DNA from: DATAAZ01 sp036259875
GTDB lineage: Bacteria; Actinomycetota; Thermoleophilia; Gaiellales; Gaiellaceae
DNA length: 55,949 bases
NCBI GenBank assembly: GCA_036259875.1
Contig: DATAAZ010000059.1
Coordinates: forward strand, 1-55,949
Direction of reading: 5' to 3'
The number at the start of each line of letters is the position of its first letter. Within the stretch, counting starts at the first letter, position 1. Both the position numbers and the translations under genes were made by a program. Below, in pieces: positions 33,254 to 41,420 of the stretch. Below the pieces are notes generated by a model. The model did no database searches. It was not told where the DNA came from and worked only from the letters and a program-made list of their open reading frames with translations.

Positions 33254-34258
33254 TCAACGACCCGCGAACGCCTGCCGGTACACCGCGAGCGTCCGAGCCG
33301 TCACCTCGTCCCACGCGCACGCGCGCGCAACGCGCGCGCGGCCCGCCGCCCCGAGCCGCTCGCGTAGCTCGCGGTCGCCGAGCAGCCGCTCGAGCGCGGC
33401 TCGGAGCGCCCGCGGGTCGCGCGGTGGGACGAGCAAGCCCGTCTCTTCGTGCCGGACGAGATCGACGAGGCCGCCGACCGCGGTCGCGACAACAGGGCGA
33501 GCGTGCGCCATCGCCTCCGCGCAGACCACGCCGAATCCCTCGCGTCGCGACGGACAAACAACGACCGCCGCCTCGTCGTAGAGCCGCGCGAGCTCCGCCG
33601 GCGAGAGGAACCCGAGCGTTCCCGGCACGAGACGCCGAAGCGGCCCGTCCCCGGCAACGACAAGCGGGATGCCGTCCGTCGCCGCGACGAGCTCCTCGAC
33701 GCCTTTCTCGCGCGCCAGGCGAGCCGCGAAGAGGACGTGCGGCGGCTCGGCCGGCTCGCGCACGGCGGCAGGAAGGTCGATCCCGTTGGGGATCACGTGG
33801 ACGTTTCGCGCGCCGAGCCGCTTCGCGTCCTCGGCGAGCGCCCGCGAGACGGCGATGACGCCGCGGGCCCGGCGAAGGAGCGGCCGCGCGAGCCAGGGAG
33901 CTCGGGCCGCGAGCGCCATGTCCGTCCCGTGGAGCGTCACGACGTACGGCTTCCGGGCGAGAAGCGCCGCGGCAGCGTTGTGGAGCCAGTGCACGTGGAC
34001 GAGGTCGGCATCGCGCGCGGCGCGGCGAAGCGCGCGAGTCATCGTCACGAGGAGCGGCGGGCCGAGCCAGGGCCGGCGGCCAAGGCGCGGAACGACGCCC
34101 TCGCCGTACGCGAGCCCGAAGTGGCGAAACGACGCGGGCCCGACGACCTCCACGTGCATCCCTGCGCTGCGCAGCCGCTCGACTCCGGCCGCGACGAAGC
34201 GGCCGTAGTGATCCCGCGTATCGCGCGGGTACGTCGTCGTGAGGACGACGACCTTCAG
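33254..34258 (-). CDS. GT4 family glycosyltransferase, CTG start
   Basis: A 334-residue GT-B fold enzyme. The N-terminus x-K-V-V-V-L-T-T-T-Y-P-R matches the family start, H-V-H-W-L-H-N lies near residue 85, and the C-terminal half holds E-G-F-G-V-V-C-A-E-A-M-A with the donor-binding Glu residues. The initiator position is CTG 34258, within a CTGA overlap with the UXS stop; no ATG, GTG or TTG lies between it and the first strand. It belongs to the UXS operon, suggesting it may use UDP-xylose (inference). Confidence 0.9.
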   Translation of the reverse strand: MKVVVLTTTYPRDTRDHYGRFVAAGVERLRSAGMHVEVVGPASFRHFGLAYGEGVVPRLGRRPWLGPPLLVTMTRALRRAARDADLVHVHWLHNAAAALLARKPYVVTLHGTDMALAARAPWLARPLLRRARGVIAVSRALAEDAKRLGARNVHVIPNGIDLPAAVREPAEPPHVLFAARLAREKGVEELVAATDGIPLVVAGDGPLRRLVPGTLGFLSPAELARLYDEAAVVVCPSRREGFGVVCAEAMAHARPVVATAVGGLVDLVRHEETGLLVPPRDPRALRAALERLLGDRELRERLGAAGRARVARACAWDEVTARTLAVYRQAFAGR

Positions 34259-35211
34259 TGCGAGGGAGTCACGAGCTGCGCGACGTCGGGCTCGCGCGCG
34301 TCGAGCGTTCGCCGCAGGCCCTCCTCGAGCGAGATCTCGGGCTCCCACCCGAGGAGCTGGCGCGCCCGCGTGATGTCCGGCTGGCGGACGTGCGGGTCGT
34401 CGACCGGAAGCGCCTCGAACACGATCTCACTCGCCGACCCCGTGACGCGGATGACGGTCTCGGCGAGCTCGAGGAGCGACATCTCGTCCGGGTTCCCGAG
34501 GTTCACGGGCAGATGCTCCAGGCTCGTGGCGAGCAGAAAGAGGCCGCGGATCAGGTCGTCGACGTAGCAGAAGCTCCGGGTCTGCGAGCCGTCGCCGAAC
34601 ACGGTGACCGGCTTCCCCTCGAGCGCCTGGCGGAGGAACGTCGGGATCGCGCGGCCGTCGTGCGGGCGCATCCTCGGGCCGTACGTGTTGAAGATGCGTG
34701 CGATACACGTGTCGAGGCCCTGCTGGCGGTGGTACGCCATCGTGAGCGCCTCCGCGTAGCGCTTCGCCTCGTCGTACACGCCGCGCGGCCCGATCGGGTT
34801 CACGTGCCCCCAGTACGTCTCGGGCTGCGGATGGACCTGTGGGTCGCCGTAGACCTCGCTCGTCGACGCGAGCAGGAAGCGCGCCCGCTTGAACTTCGCG
34901 AGCCCGAGCATGTTGTGCGTCCCGTACGACCCGACCTTGAGCGTATGGAGCGGCAGGCGCATGTAGTCGATCGGGCTGGCCGGGCTCGCGAGGTGGAAGA
35001 CGTAGTCGACGGGCTCCTGGACGAAGAGCGGCTCGGTCAGATCGTGGTTCAGGAAGAGGAAGTCGGCGCCGTTTCGGACGTGCTCGACGTTCTGGAGCGA
35101 GCCGGTGTCGAGGTTGTCCACGCAGATGACGCGATGGCCCTGCGCGAGCAGGAAGTCGCAGAGGTGGGAGCCGAGGAACCCGGCACCTCCGGTCACGATC
35201 GACGTAGGCAC
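34255..35211 (-). CDS. UDP-glucuronate decarboxylase (UDP-xylose synthase)
   Basis: An extended SDR that converts UDP-glucuronate to UDP-xylose. The 318-residue product has G-G-A-G-F-L-G-S-H at residue 8, H-L-A-S-P-A-S-P, the catalytic T-S-E-V-Y-G-D-P and Y-D-E-A-K-R, and I-F-N-T-Y-G-P-R-M, all characteristic of UXS. GTG 35211 follows TATGAT by 8 nt. It is coupled to the downstream GT4 gene. No UDP-glucose dehydrogenase is in the window. Confidence 0.93.
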   Translation of the reverse strand: MPTSIVTGGAGFLGSHLCDFLLAQGHRVICVDNLDTGSLQNVEHVRNGADFLFLNHDLTEPLFVQEPVDYVFHLASPASPIDYMRLPLHTLKVGSYGTHNMLGLAKFKRARFLLASTSEVYGDPQVHPQPETYWGHVNPIGPRGVYDEAKRYAEALTMAYHRQQGLDTCIARIFNTYGPRMRPHDGRAIPTFLRQALEGKPVTVFGDGSQTRSFCYVDDLIRGLFLLATSLEHLPVNLGNPDEMSLLELAETVIRVTGSASEIVFEALPVDDPHVRQPDITRARQLLGWEPEISLEEGLRRTLDAREPDVAQLVTPSH

Positions 35212-35219
35212 CCCATCTC

Positions 35220-35225
35220 ATCATA
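35220..35225 (-). promoter_or_regulatory. Putative -10 box (TATGAT), leaderless UXS gene
   Basis: TATGAT, close to consensus, ends 8 nt before GTG 35211 on the minus strand. Confidence 0.6.
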
Positions 35226-35274
35226 GGGACGCGGTCCGCCGCCCGCTCCCTTGGAGCCGGGCGGCGGGACGTGA

Positions 35275-35280
35275 TAGGAC
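35275..35280 (+). promoter_or_regulatory. Putative -10 box (TAGGAC)
   Basis: TAGGAC ends 10 nt before ATG 35291. There is no ribosome binding site, so the transcript would be nearly leaderless. Confidence 0.4.
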
Positions 35281-35290
35281 ACCGCCCTGC

Positions 35291-36445
35291 ATGCGGACCT
35301 CTTGCCTTGCGGCGGCGGTCGCCCTCGCGCTCGCCGCGGGGCCGATGAGCGCGCATGCCGGGACTGCGAGCGTCTCACGCGACGCGCTGGCCTACGAGGC
35401 TGCGCCCGGTGAACGAAACGCCGTCACCGTGACGCGCGCGCCGACGGGCTACCGGATCGTCGACGCGGGGGCGGCGGTCGCGCCGGGCGCCGGCTGTCGC
35501 CCGACCGCGCCGAACGCGGTCGAGTGCACGACGCGCTCCGTGGAGCGCATCGTCGTCCGTGGAGGAGACGGCGACGACTTCGTCACCTTGAGCGTGACGA
35601 CGCGCTCGGTCGTGAACGGCGGCGCCGGTGCCGACCGGCTCGAGGGCGGCGAGGGCCCCGACGACCTCCTCGGCGGTGACGGCGACGACGACCTGCTGGG
35701 CGGGGACGGAGCCGACTTTCTAACCGGCGGCGCGGGCGCGGACGCGATGAGCGGCGGCCCGAGCCTCATCGATCTCCTCGAGCTCGACACGGTCGTGTAC
35801 GGCGACCGGACGCAGCCCGTCGCCGTCTCGCTCGACGGCGCCGCGAACGACGGGGGCGCGGGCGAGCGCGACGACGTCCTCGGCGACGTCGAGGCGGTGA
35901 TCGGCGGACGGGCGGCAGATCGCCTCGTCGGCGACGCCCACGGAGTCGACGTCCTGCTCGGGGGTCGCGGTGACGACGCGCTCCACGGCCTGGGCGGCAC
36001 GCTGGACGCGCTCCTCGGCGAGGCGGGGGCCGACCTGATCGCGGGCGGCCAGGGCTTCGACGGCGCCCTCGGCGGCGAGGGCGACGATCGCGTCGTCGGC
36101 GGTCGCGGGCGCGATTTCCTGGAGGGCGGCCCGGGCCTCGACGACGTGCTCGGCGGCGACGGGCGGGACGACCTCGTCGGCGGCCGAGGCCGCGACCGGA
36201 TCGCCGGCGGCGGCGGCGCGGACCGCGTCTCCGCCGCGGACGGGATGCGGGACGCCGTCGTCGGCGGACCCGGGCGCGACCGCGCGCGCCTCGACTGCTC
36301 GCTCGACGCCGTCGTCGGCGTCGAGTGGGATCGCTGCGGCAACTCCGCCGCCGCCCCGCTGACGGGACGCATCGAGGCCGGCGCGGCAGAGACAGGAGCG
36401 CGCGGACGGGTGCGGTCCGCGCTCGCGCGTGTCCTCGTCCGCTAG
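35291..36445 (+). CDS. Secreted RTX-type calcium-binding repeat protein
   Basis: The 384-residue product has a signal peptide (L-A-A-A-V-A-L-A-L-A, cleavage near A-H-A-G). After an N-terminal domain come many hemolysin-type nonapeptide repeats (G-G-x-G-x-D-x-L), from about residue 110 to 325, with one interruption near 155-215. Such repeats form a calcium-bound parallel beta-roll. It has no toxin or enzyme domain that I can see. It ends in a CTAG overlap with the convergent Wzz gene. A matrix or surface protein bound to the glycan is plausible. Confidence 0.85.
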   Translation: MRTSCLAAAVALALAAGPMSAHAGTASVSRDALAYEAAPGERNAVTVTRAPTGYRIVDAGAAVAPGAGCRPTAPNAVECTTRSVERIVVRGGDGDDFVTLSVTTRSVVNGGAGADRLEGGEGPDDLLGGDGDDDLLGGDGADFLTGGAGADAMSGGPSLIDLLELDTVVYGDRTQPVAVSLDGAANDGGAGERDDVLGDVEAVIGGRAADRLVGDAHGVDVLLGGRGDDALHGLGGTLDALLGEAGADLIAGGQGFDGALGGEGDDRVVGGRGRDFLEGGPGLDDVLGGDGRDDLVGGRGRDRIAGGGGADRVSAADGMRDAVVGGPGRDRARLDCSLDAVVGVEWDRCGNSAAAPLTGRIEAGAAETGARGRVRSALARVLVR

Positions 36446-37371
36446 GCGGTTCTGAGGCGCCGCCGGCCGAGGAGCGGCTCCCAGACGAGCGCGAGCGCGA
36501 GCCCCGCGAGGAGGCCGATCAGCGCGCCCACGAAGATGGCGCTCCTCGGGCTCTGCGCAGGGACACGCGACGCGCGCGCCTCGGTGATGACGGCCGCCCG
36601 TTCGACTTCCTCGGCAAGCGTGAGCAGCTGCTCGGTGTCGGTGCGGTCTTCGATGACGATTCCGCGCCGCTGCTCGGCGAGCCCCATCAGATTCAGGAGC
36701 GTCAGGCGCTCGAGCCTCGAGAGGCCGGGCTGCGCCATCGCGCGCTGGTGCGTCTCGATCCGCGCATCGATCTGCTCGAGTTCCCGGTTCTGCGCCGCAA
36801 GCCGCTCCTCGAGCGCGTCCACCTTCGCGTCCACGTACCCGGACACGTCGTCGACGACCGCCGCGGCGACGAGGTTCGCCGCCTCCGCCGTCCGCGGCCC
36901 CCACGGCCCACGAACCGAGACCTGGACGAGCGGGTTCTGCTGCTGCTGCCGCGCGGTCGTCTGGCCGGTCGCCGAGACCGTCTTGGTCGAGATCCCGCGC
37001 CTGAGCGCCCCGGGTCGGACGCCGATCTCGCGGGCGACGTCTTGCACGACCTCGTCGGAGCGAACGATCTCGTTCACGGTCGACGGATTCGTGGCGAGGC
37101 TCGGGATCTGGACGTTGCCGGTCGGCGAGACCGGCTGGCCGAGGTAGAGGGTCGTCCGCGCGACCCAGACGTCGCCGCCGCCGAGCGAGGTGAGGTAGCC
37201 GACGATCCCGCCGAGCGCGACCGCCGCGGCGACGAGCCACCACCGCATGCCGACCTTCCGGGCCAGCCCGGCGAAGTCGATCTCCCGTTCCTCCTCGACC
37301 TCGGGGACGCCACGAACCCGGACGGGCGCCTCGTCGGCGCGCCCGCGCGTCGTCTCCTGGTCGGTCGCCAT
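36442..37371 (-). CDS. Wzz-type chain-length determinant protein
   Basis: A polysaccharide co-polymerase of 309 residues. The first membrane helix (about 43-62, W-W-L-V-A-A-A-V-A-L) is followed by a periplasmic-side domain with predicted coiled coil (about 195-230, Q-N-R-E-L-E-Q-I-D-A-R-I-E). A second helix lies near 280-300, preceded by the P-A-Q-S-P motif. There is no attached tyrosine kinase. It should set chain length together with a Wzy polymerase. ATG 37371 follows TACAGT by 9 nt. Confidence 0.85.
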   Translation of the reverse strand: MATDQETTRGRADEAPVRVRGVPEVEEEREIDFAGLARKVGMRWWLVAAAVALGGIVGYLTSLGGGDVWVARTTLYLGQPVSPTGNVQIPSLATNPSTVNEIVRSDEVVQDVAREIGVRPGALRRGISTKTVSATGQTTARQQQQNPLVQVSVRGPWGPRTAEAANLVAAAVVDDVSGYVDAKVDALEERLAAQNRELEQIDARIETHQRAMAQPGLSRLERLTLLNLMGLAEQRRGIVIEDRTDTEQLLTLAEEVERAAVITEARASRVPAQSPRSAIFVGALIGLLAGLALALVWEPLLGRRRLRTA

Positions 37372-37380
37372 CGGAGGCCG

Positions 37381-37386
37381 ACTGTA
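37381..37386 (-). promoter_or_regulatory. Putative -10 box (TACAGT), leaderless Wzz gene
   Basis: TACAGT ends 9 nt before ATG 37371 on the minus strand; the same hexamer precedes the gene at 12160. Confidence 0.5.
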
Positions 37387-37439
37387 CCAGCCGAACGCTC
37401 CCTGCCCGACGCCTCTCCGGGGTGTCTCTGTCGCCTAGC

Positions 37440-37468
37440 TTGACAATGTCCGGACCGCGCGCTACGCT
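37440..37468 (+). promoter_or_regulatory. Consensus-like sigma70-type promoter of the M23 gene
   Basis: TTGACA (37440-37445), a 17-nt spacer and TACGCT (37463-37468) form the best full promoter in the window. Transcription would start near 37475, leaving about 29 nt of leader with GGAG at 37493. This is an ordinary leadered gene, in contrast to its neighbours. Confidence 0.75.
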
Positions 37469-37503
37469 CGTGTTGTTTTCTTATTAGACAACGGAGACCT
37501 GCA

Positions 37504-39312
37504 ATGTTGCGGATGATCGTCGTTCTTTCAGCCGTTCTCGCGATCCTGGTCGGCGCGTCGCCCGCGCTCGCCTGGACCTGGCCTGCGGAGGGGCCGGTGC
37601 TGGAGCAGTTTCGCTTCGGAGACAACCCGTACACCGCGGGGCACCATCGAGGCGTCGACGTCGCGGGCGCTCGCGGCGCACCCGTCCGCGCACCTGCTGC
37701 CGGGACGGTGACGTTCTCCGGCACCGTCCCCGGCGGAGGCCGCACCGTGACGATCCGGACGGCCGACGGGTACGCCGCGACGCTCGTTCATCTCGGGTCG
37801 TCAACGGTGCGAAGAGGCGACACGGTCGCCGAAGGGGCGGTCGTCGCTGCGATCGGCCCGAGCGGCGACGCGGAGCACGCGGTGCCGTACGTCCACCTGG
37901 GCATCCGAATCGCGGCCGAGCCCGAGGGCTACGTCGACCCGCTCTCGCTCCTCCCAGCACGGGACGCGCCCGCGCCTCCGCCGGCCCCCGGCCCCGAGGA
38001 GGCGACGGGCCCGGAGCCGAAGGCTCCCGCCGGGGAGGGAGGCACCGATGCAGCTCCCGCTCCCGCTTCCCCGCCTACCCTGGAAGTCCCGGCCGGGGCC
38101 GCTCAGCCTGTCGGGAGCGTTCGGCCGGCGCAGGCGGCGCAAGCACTGCCGGCGACGGCACCGCCCGCGACCGCGGCTGCGGCATCGGGCACGGCCACGG
38201 ACGGAGGTCGCGGGGAGGCGGGCCGAAACCCGCCCGAGCAGCGTCACGAGCAGGCGGCGAACGAGCCCACCCCGCGCGCGAACGGCTTGACTCCGGCGCG
38301 GGCGCGCAACGTGGAAGGCGAAGCGTCTCGTGGGGTGCTCGTCGGCGCTGCGGGCTGGGCGGCACCCAGGCGGACGGAGCGCGGTGAAGCGCGACGGACG
38401 ACCCCACGAGGCGCACTCGAGTCGGGACCCGCCGCCTCGCCTGACGCCGTGCGCACGGACGCCGGCACGGCTCCGGCGACGACCCGCGATGCGAAGCGCG
38501 GCCCGTCCGCCTCGCTCGCGTGGCTCGGCGCCACGCCGCTCGCGCTCGTCCTCGCGCTCGCGGTCGCGCTCGGCCGCCGGCGCGGCCGGCTCGCGCTACG
38601 ACGGCGCGCGGGCGCGAACGCAGAGCCTGTAGCGGAGCGCCTCGACGTGCGGGCCGGCGAGTCGCTCGAGTGCCCGGAGGACGGGGATGAAGCTCGGCCG
38701 CCACTCGTCGCGCTCGACGGTGAAGCCGGCCCGCTCGAGCGCCGCAGTCAGCTGCGTCGCGGTTCGCACGGCGACGTGCGTCTCGTTGCGGGCCAGAACG
38801 AGGTCGCGTGCCTTCAGCCGTTCGATGGGGTGGCGGGCGTTCGGCGTATAGATCGAAACCGACCCACCCGGGACGAGAACGCGAGCGACTTCCTCGAGCA
38901 TGCGCTCGAACGTCGGATCGTCGAGGTGCTCGACGAGGTCCGCGGCGACCGCCTTGTCGAACGAGCGATCGGGGAAGGGAAGCGCAGCGACGTCGGCGCG
39001 CTCGAAGCGAAGCCCGGGGAAGACTCCGGACGCGACGTCGATCGCCCGCGGCTCCGAGTCGACGCCGACGACGTCGCATCCGAACGTCGTCAGGAAGTGC
39101 GTGACGGCGCCGCCCGAGGAACCCAGGTCGAGAACGCGATCACCCGCTACCGGCTCGACGAGGTCGCGCACCGCCGAAAGCCGAAGCCGGGTCCACGGGG
39201 TCTGATCGAGGTACGCGCGGACCATGGCCGCAACGAATGCGTCGTCATACCCCGTCGGCGCGCGGCCGACGAGCCCGAGCCTCATCGCGCCGTGACCCGG
39301 AGGAGCGCGTAG
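37504..39312 (+). CDS. M23-like peptidase domain protein with run-on C-terminus
   Basis: The secreted 602-residue frame has a signal peptide (1-23), then a LytM/M23 domain (about 28-145) with H48-x3-D52 and H96. The usual H-x-H reads Y129-V-H131, so the first His, which is catalytic in LytM, is missing. A long Ala/Pro/Glu-rich low-complexity linker is followed by a hydrophobic helix (about 338-358) and a basic patch, like a cell-wall/membrane anchor. After about residue 365 the frame has no stop for 710 nt and runs antisense through the whole methyltransferase gene. That part is unlikely to be a real domain. The natural end may be near 38600, with the stop lost by an indel. Confidence 0.65.
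   Translation: MLRMIVVLSAVLAILVGASPALAWTWPAEGPVLEQFRFGDNPYTAGHHRGVDVAGARGAPVRAPAAGTVTFSGTVPGGGRTVTIRTADGYAATLVHLGSSTVRRGDTVAEGAVVAAIGPSGDAEHAVPYVHLGIRIAAEPEGYVDPLSLLPARDAPAPPPAPGPEEATGPEPKAPAGEGGTDAAPAPASPPTLEVPAGAAQPVGSVRPAQAAQALPATAPPATAAAASGTATDGGRGEAGRNPPEQRHEQAANEPTPRANGLTPARARNVEGEASRGVLVGAAGWAAPRRTERGEARRTTPRGALESGPAASPDAVRTDAGTAPATTRDAKRGPSASLAWLGATPLALVLALAVALGRRRGRLALRRRAGANAEPVAERLDVRAGESLECPEDGDEARPPLVALDGEAGPLERRSQLRRGSHGDVRLVAGQNEVACLQPFDGVAGVRRIDRNRPTRDENASDFLEHALERRIVEVLDEVRGDRLVERAIGEGKRSDVGALEAKPGEDSGRDVDRPRLRVDADDVASERRQEVRDGAARGTQVENAITRYRLDEVAHRRKPKPGPRGLIEVRADHGRNECVVIPRRRAADEPEPHRAVTRRSA
38596..39285 (-). CDS. SAM-dependent methyltransferase (class I)
   Basis: A 229-residue Rossmann-fold methyltransferase of the type 11 kind. 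It has L-D-L-G-S-S-G-G-A-V (SAM loop, about residue 52), D-S-E-P after the second strand, F-D-K-A-V-A-A-D-L-V-E-H-L and a V-L-V-P-G-G-S-V motif. It likely methylates a sugar or lipid intermediate in the glycan route. ATG 39285 overlaps the upstream GT-C stop as ATGA. It lies wholly antisense to the run-on tail of the M23 frame. Confidence 0.88.
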   Translation of the reverse strand: MRLGLVGRAPTGYDDAFVAAMVRAYLDQTPWTRLRLSAVRDLVEPVAGDRVLDLGSSGGAVTHFLTTFGCDVVGVDSEPRAIDVASGVFPGLRFERADVAALPFPDRSFDKAVAADLVEHLDDPTFERMLEEVARVLVPGGSVSIYTPNARHPIERLKARDLVLARNETHVAVRTATQLTAALERAGFTVERDEWRPSFIPVLRALERLAGPHVEALRYRLCVRARAPS

Positions 39313-41396
39313 CGGGCGTCCTCGTACGCGCGTTCGAGCCCGCCGACGACGGCGTGCGGGTACGCCCGCCGCTTGTCGACGACGAGCCAGTCGGCCGCGT
39401 AGGCGTCGAGGAGGCGGTGCCGCTCCTCGGTCGTGAGACCCGACCTCGGCGCGAAGAATCGGATGACGTCGCGCTGCCGACGGTACGGACGGTTCTCCTC
39501 GGTGTCGCCCACGTGCTCGGGCGGCGTTGCGGCTACGAACACAGGCGCGAACGCGGCGATCCGGTACGACGTCTCGACGGGCGCGAAGACGACGTCGTCC
39601 CGGTCGAGAGCCCGGAGCTCGGCGACGAGCCCGGGTGTGAGGCCGTGCGGGTCATCCGGGTTCGCAGGCTCGAGATCCGCGAGGCCCGCGACCCCGACGG
39701 GTGTCACGAAGGCAAGGGCCGCAGCCGCCGCCCACGGCGTCGCGTCGAAGCGGGGAAGGCGCCGCCGAAGGAGGAAGGCAGCGACGAGGCCGACGACCCC
39801 GCCCAGCCCGGCGACCCAAAGCGGCCAGCTCGGCCCGCCGCGCACGACCTCGTGCGTCGACTCGGCCGTGTATGCGATCTCGAGAGCAAGGCCGGCGGCG
39901 AGCGCCGCGACGACGCCGGCGAGCTTCAGCCGTCCGAGGACGACCGCGGCGCCTGCGACGGCGAAGGGGATGGGTAGGAACTGGGCAAGCCGCCGCGACT
40001 GTGAGATCGAGACGAGATCCGAGAGGCGGACGAAGAGCTCGGGGACGAGAAGGAGCGCAAGGACGACGAGCGTGCCGCCGACGGCGAACGCCGCCCATAC
40101 CCGCCGGGCAGCCAGCGCGACAAGCGGAATCGCCGCGAGGCCGGCAACGACGACGGGGCCCGCGCGGGTGATCGCTTCCGGCGCGGCCCGGTATGCGTCT
40201 CCGATGACCTCGAGCTGTCCGCCGTAGTGGCGGAGCGCGCGCGCTTCTTCGCCGGCCGCCGGCTGGTACGACGCCGTGCTCGTTACGACGGGGAGGAGCC
40301 AGAGGAAGAAGAGGCCGGCCGGCACGAGCACGGCTGCGAAGGCGATACCGAGGCGCCCGGCCTGGGCGCGTCGATCGGGACCGATCGCAACGCGGAGCGC
40401 CGCAAACCCGGCCAGCGCAAGCGCGACGAAGATGACGTACGTCGGATGGACGACGGCGACCGCGAGCGACGCGGCTGCGAGCGGGATCACGAGCCGCCGG
40501 CCGGAGCCGCGGAGGAACGCGAACACGAGCGTTAGAAGCGCCGGAACGAGGACAACGCGCGTGATCGGGGAGGGTCCCGCGAGCGAGTCGAAGGACCCCG
40601 TCCCTGACCGCGAGAACCCGAGCTGTGCCACCTGGGCGGCAAGGACGCCGACGCCGCCCGCCCAGGAGCCGAACGCAGCCCTGCCGGCGGCGTAGGCGAC
40701 CACGAACGCGATCGGGGAAAGCACCGTCGGGACGTGGAGGACGACGGCCGTGACGTCGACGCCGGCAACGCGCGCGGTCGCGGCGACGAGCCCGTGCCAA
40801 AGCGGAAACGCGTAGCCGGGGTGAAGGCCGCCGTCTCGAAACTCGTTCGCGACGTCGACGGAGCTCAAGGCGTCCGCCTCCTCGAGCTTGCGGGCTCTCG
40901 CGAGATGGAACAGGACGTCGCCGGTGCCCAGCCGGTCGGCGGCCCACCAGACAACGGCGCCGAAGACGAGTCCTGCGAGCGCCGCACCGGCACCCGCGAC
41001 GACCTCGGACCGCGCCGCCCGCTCGACCGGTGTCCCGAGGGCGGGGACCGCGCCCGCGACGGCAGCCGCCGCGATCAGCGCGATCGTCGCGTTGAGCGAG
41101 AGGCCGAGCGCGAACGTGACCGCGAACGCGACGAAGGAGATCGCGAGGCTGAGGGCGAGCGAAGCCGTGAGCGCGACCGCCGGCACGGCCGGCCACGCGA
41201 GCGCGCGAAGGACGATCGCGCCCGGCACGACGAGGAGGCAGGCGACCGCGCCGAACAGCCGAAGCAGGAGCCCGAGACCCTCGTCGGGAAGCGCGTGCGC
41301 GGCCGCGAGGACGGCCGGAGCGACGAGGCAGACGCCGAGGAACCCCGGGCGCGACCCGCGCAGTCTCGTCGGCAGCGCCGCGCTCACCGAGGCCAT
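39282..41396 (-). CDS. Large multi-pass membrane protein, GT-C-like
   Basis: A 704-residue protein with about 15 hydrophobic segments and a soluble C-terminus. The extracytoplasmic loop after the fourth or fifth helix contains G-T-G-D-V-L-F-H-L-A-R-A-R-K, like the acidic loop motif of membrane glycosyltransferases. The C-terminal part (W-L-V-V-D-K-R-R-A-Y) recalls GT-C proteins with small periplasmic domains. I cannot name the family. ATG 41396 follows GAGGA. It is in the operon 43168-to-38596 with the deacetylase upstream and the methyltransferase downstream. Confidence 0.7.
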   Translation of the reverse strand: MASVSAALPTRLRGSRPGFLGVCLVAPAVLAAAHALPDEGLGLLLRLFGAVACLLVVPGAIVLRALAWPAVPAVALTASLALSLAISFVAFAVTFALGLSLNATIALIAAAAVAGAVPALGTPVERAARSEVVAGAGAALAGLVFGAVVWWAADRLGTGDVLFHLARARKLEEADALSSVDVANEFRDGGLHPGYAFPLWHGLVAATARVAGVDVTAVVLHVPTVLSPIAFVVAYAAGRAAFGSWAGGVGVLAAQVAQLGFSRSGTGSFDSLAGPSPITRVVLVPALLTLVFAFLRGSGRRLVIPLAAASLAVAVVHPTYVIFVALALAGFAALRVAIGPDRRAQAGRLGIAFAAVLVPAGLFFLWLLPVVTSTASYQPAAGEEARALRHYGGQLEVIGDAYRAAPEAITRAGPVVVAGLAAIPLVALAARRVWAAFAVGGTLVVLALLLVPELFVRLSDLVSISQSRRLAQFLPIPFAVAGAAVVLGRLKLAGVVAALAAGLALEIAYTAESTHEVVRGGPSWPLWVAGLGGVVGLVAAFLLRRRLPRFDATPWAAAAALAFVTPVGVAGLADLEPANPDDPHGLTPGLVAELRALDRDDVVFAPVETSYRIAAFAPVFVAATPPEHVGDTEENRPYRRQRDVIRFFAPRSGLTTEERHRLLDAYAADWLVVDKRRAYPHAVVGGLERAYEDARYALLRVTAR

Positions 41397-41420
41397 GAGC
41401 GCTTCCTCGTCTCGTTCGCC

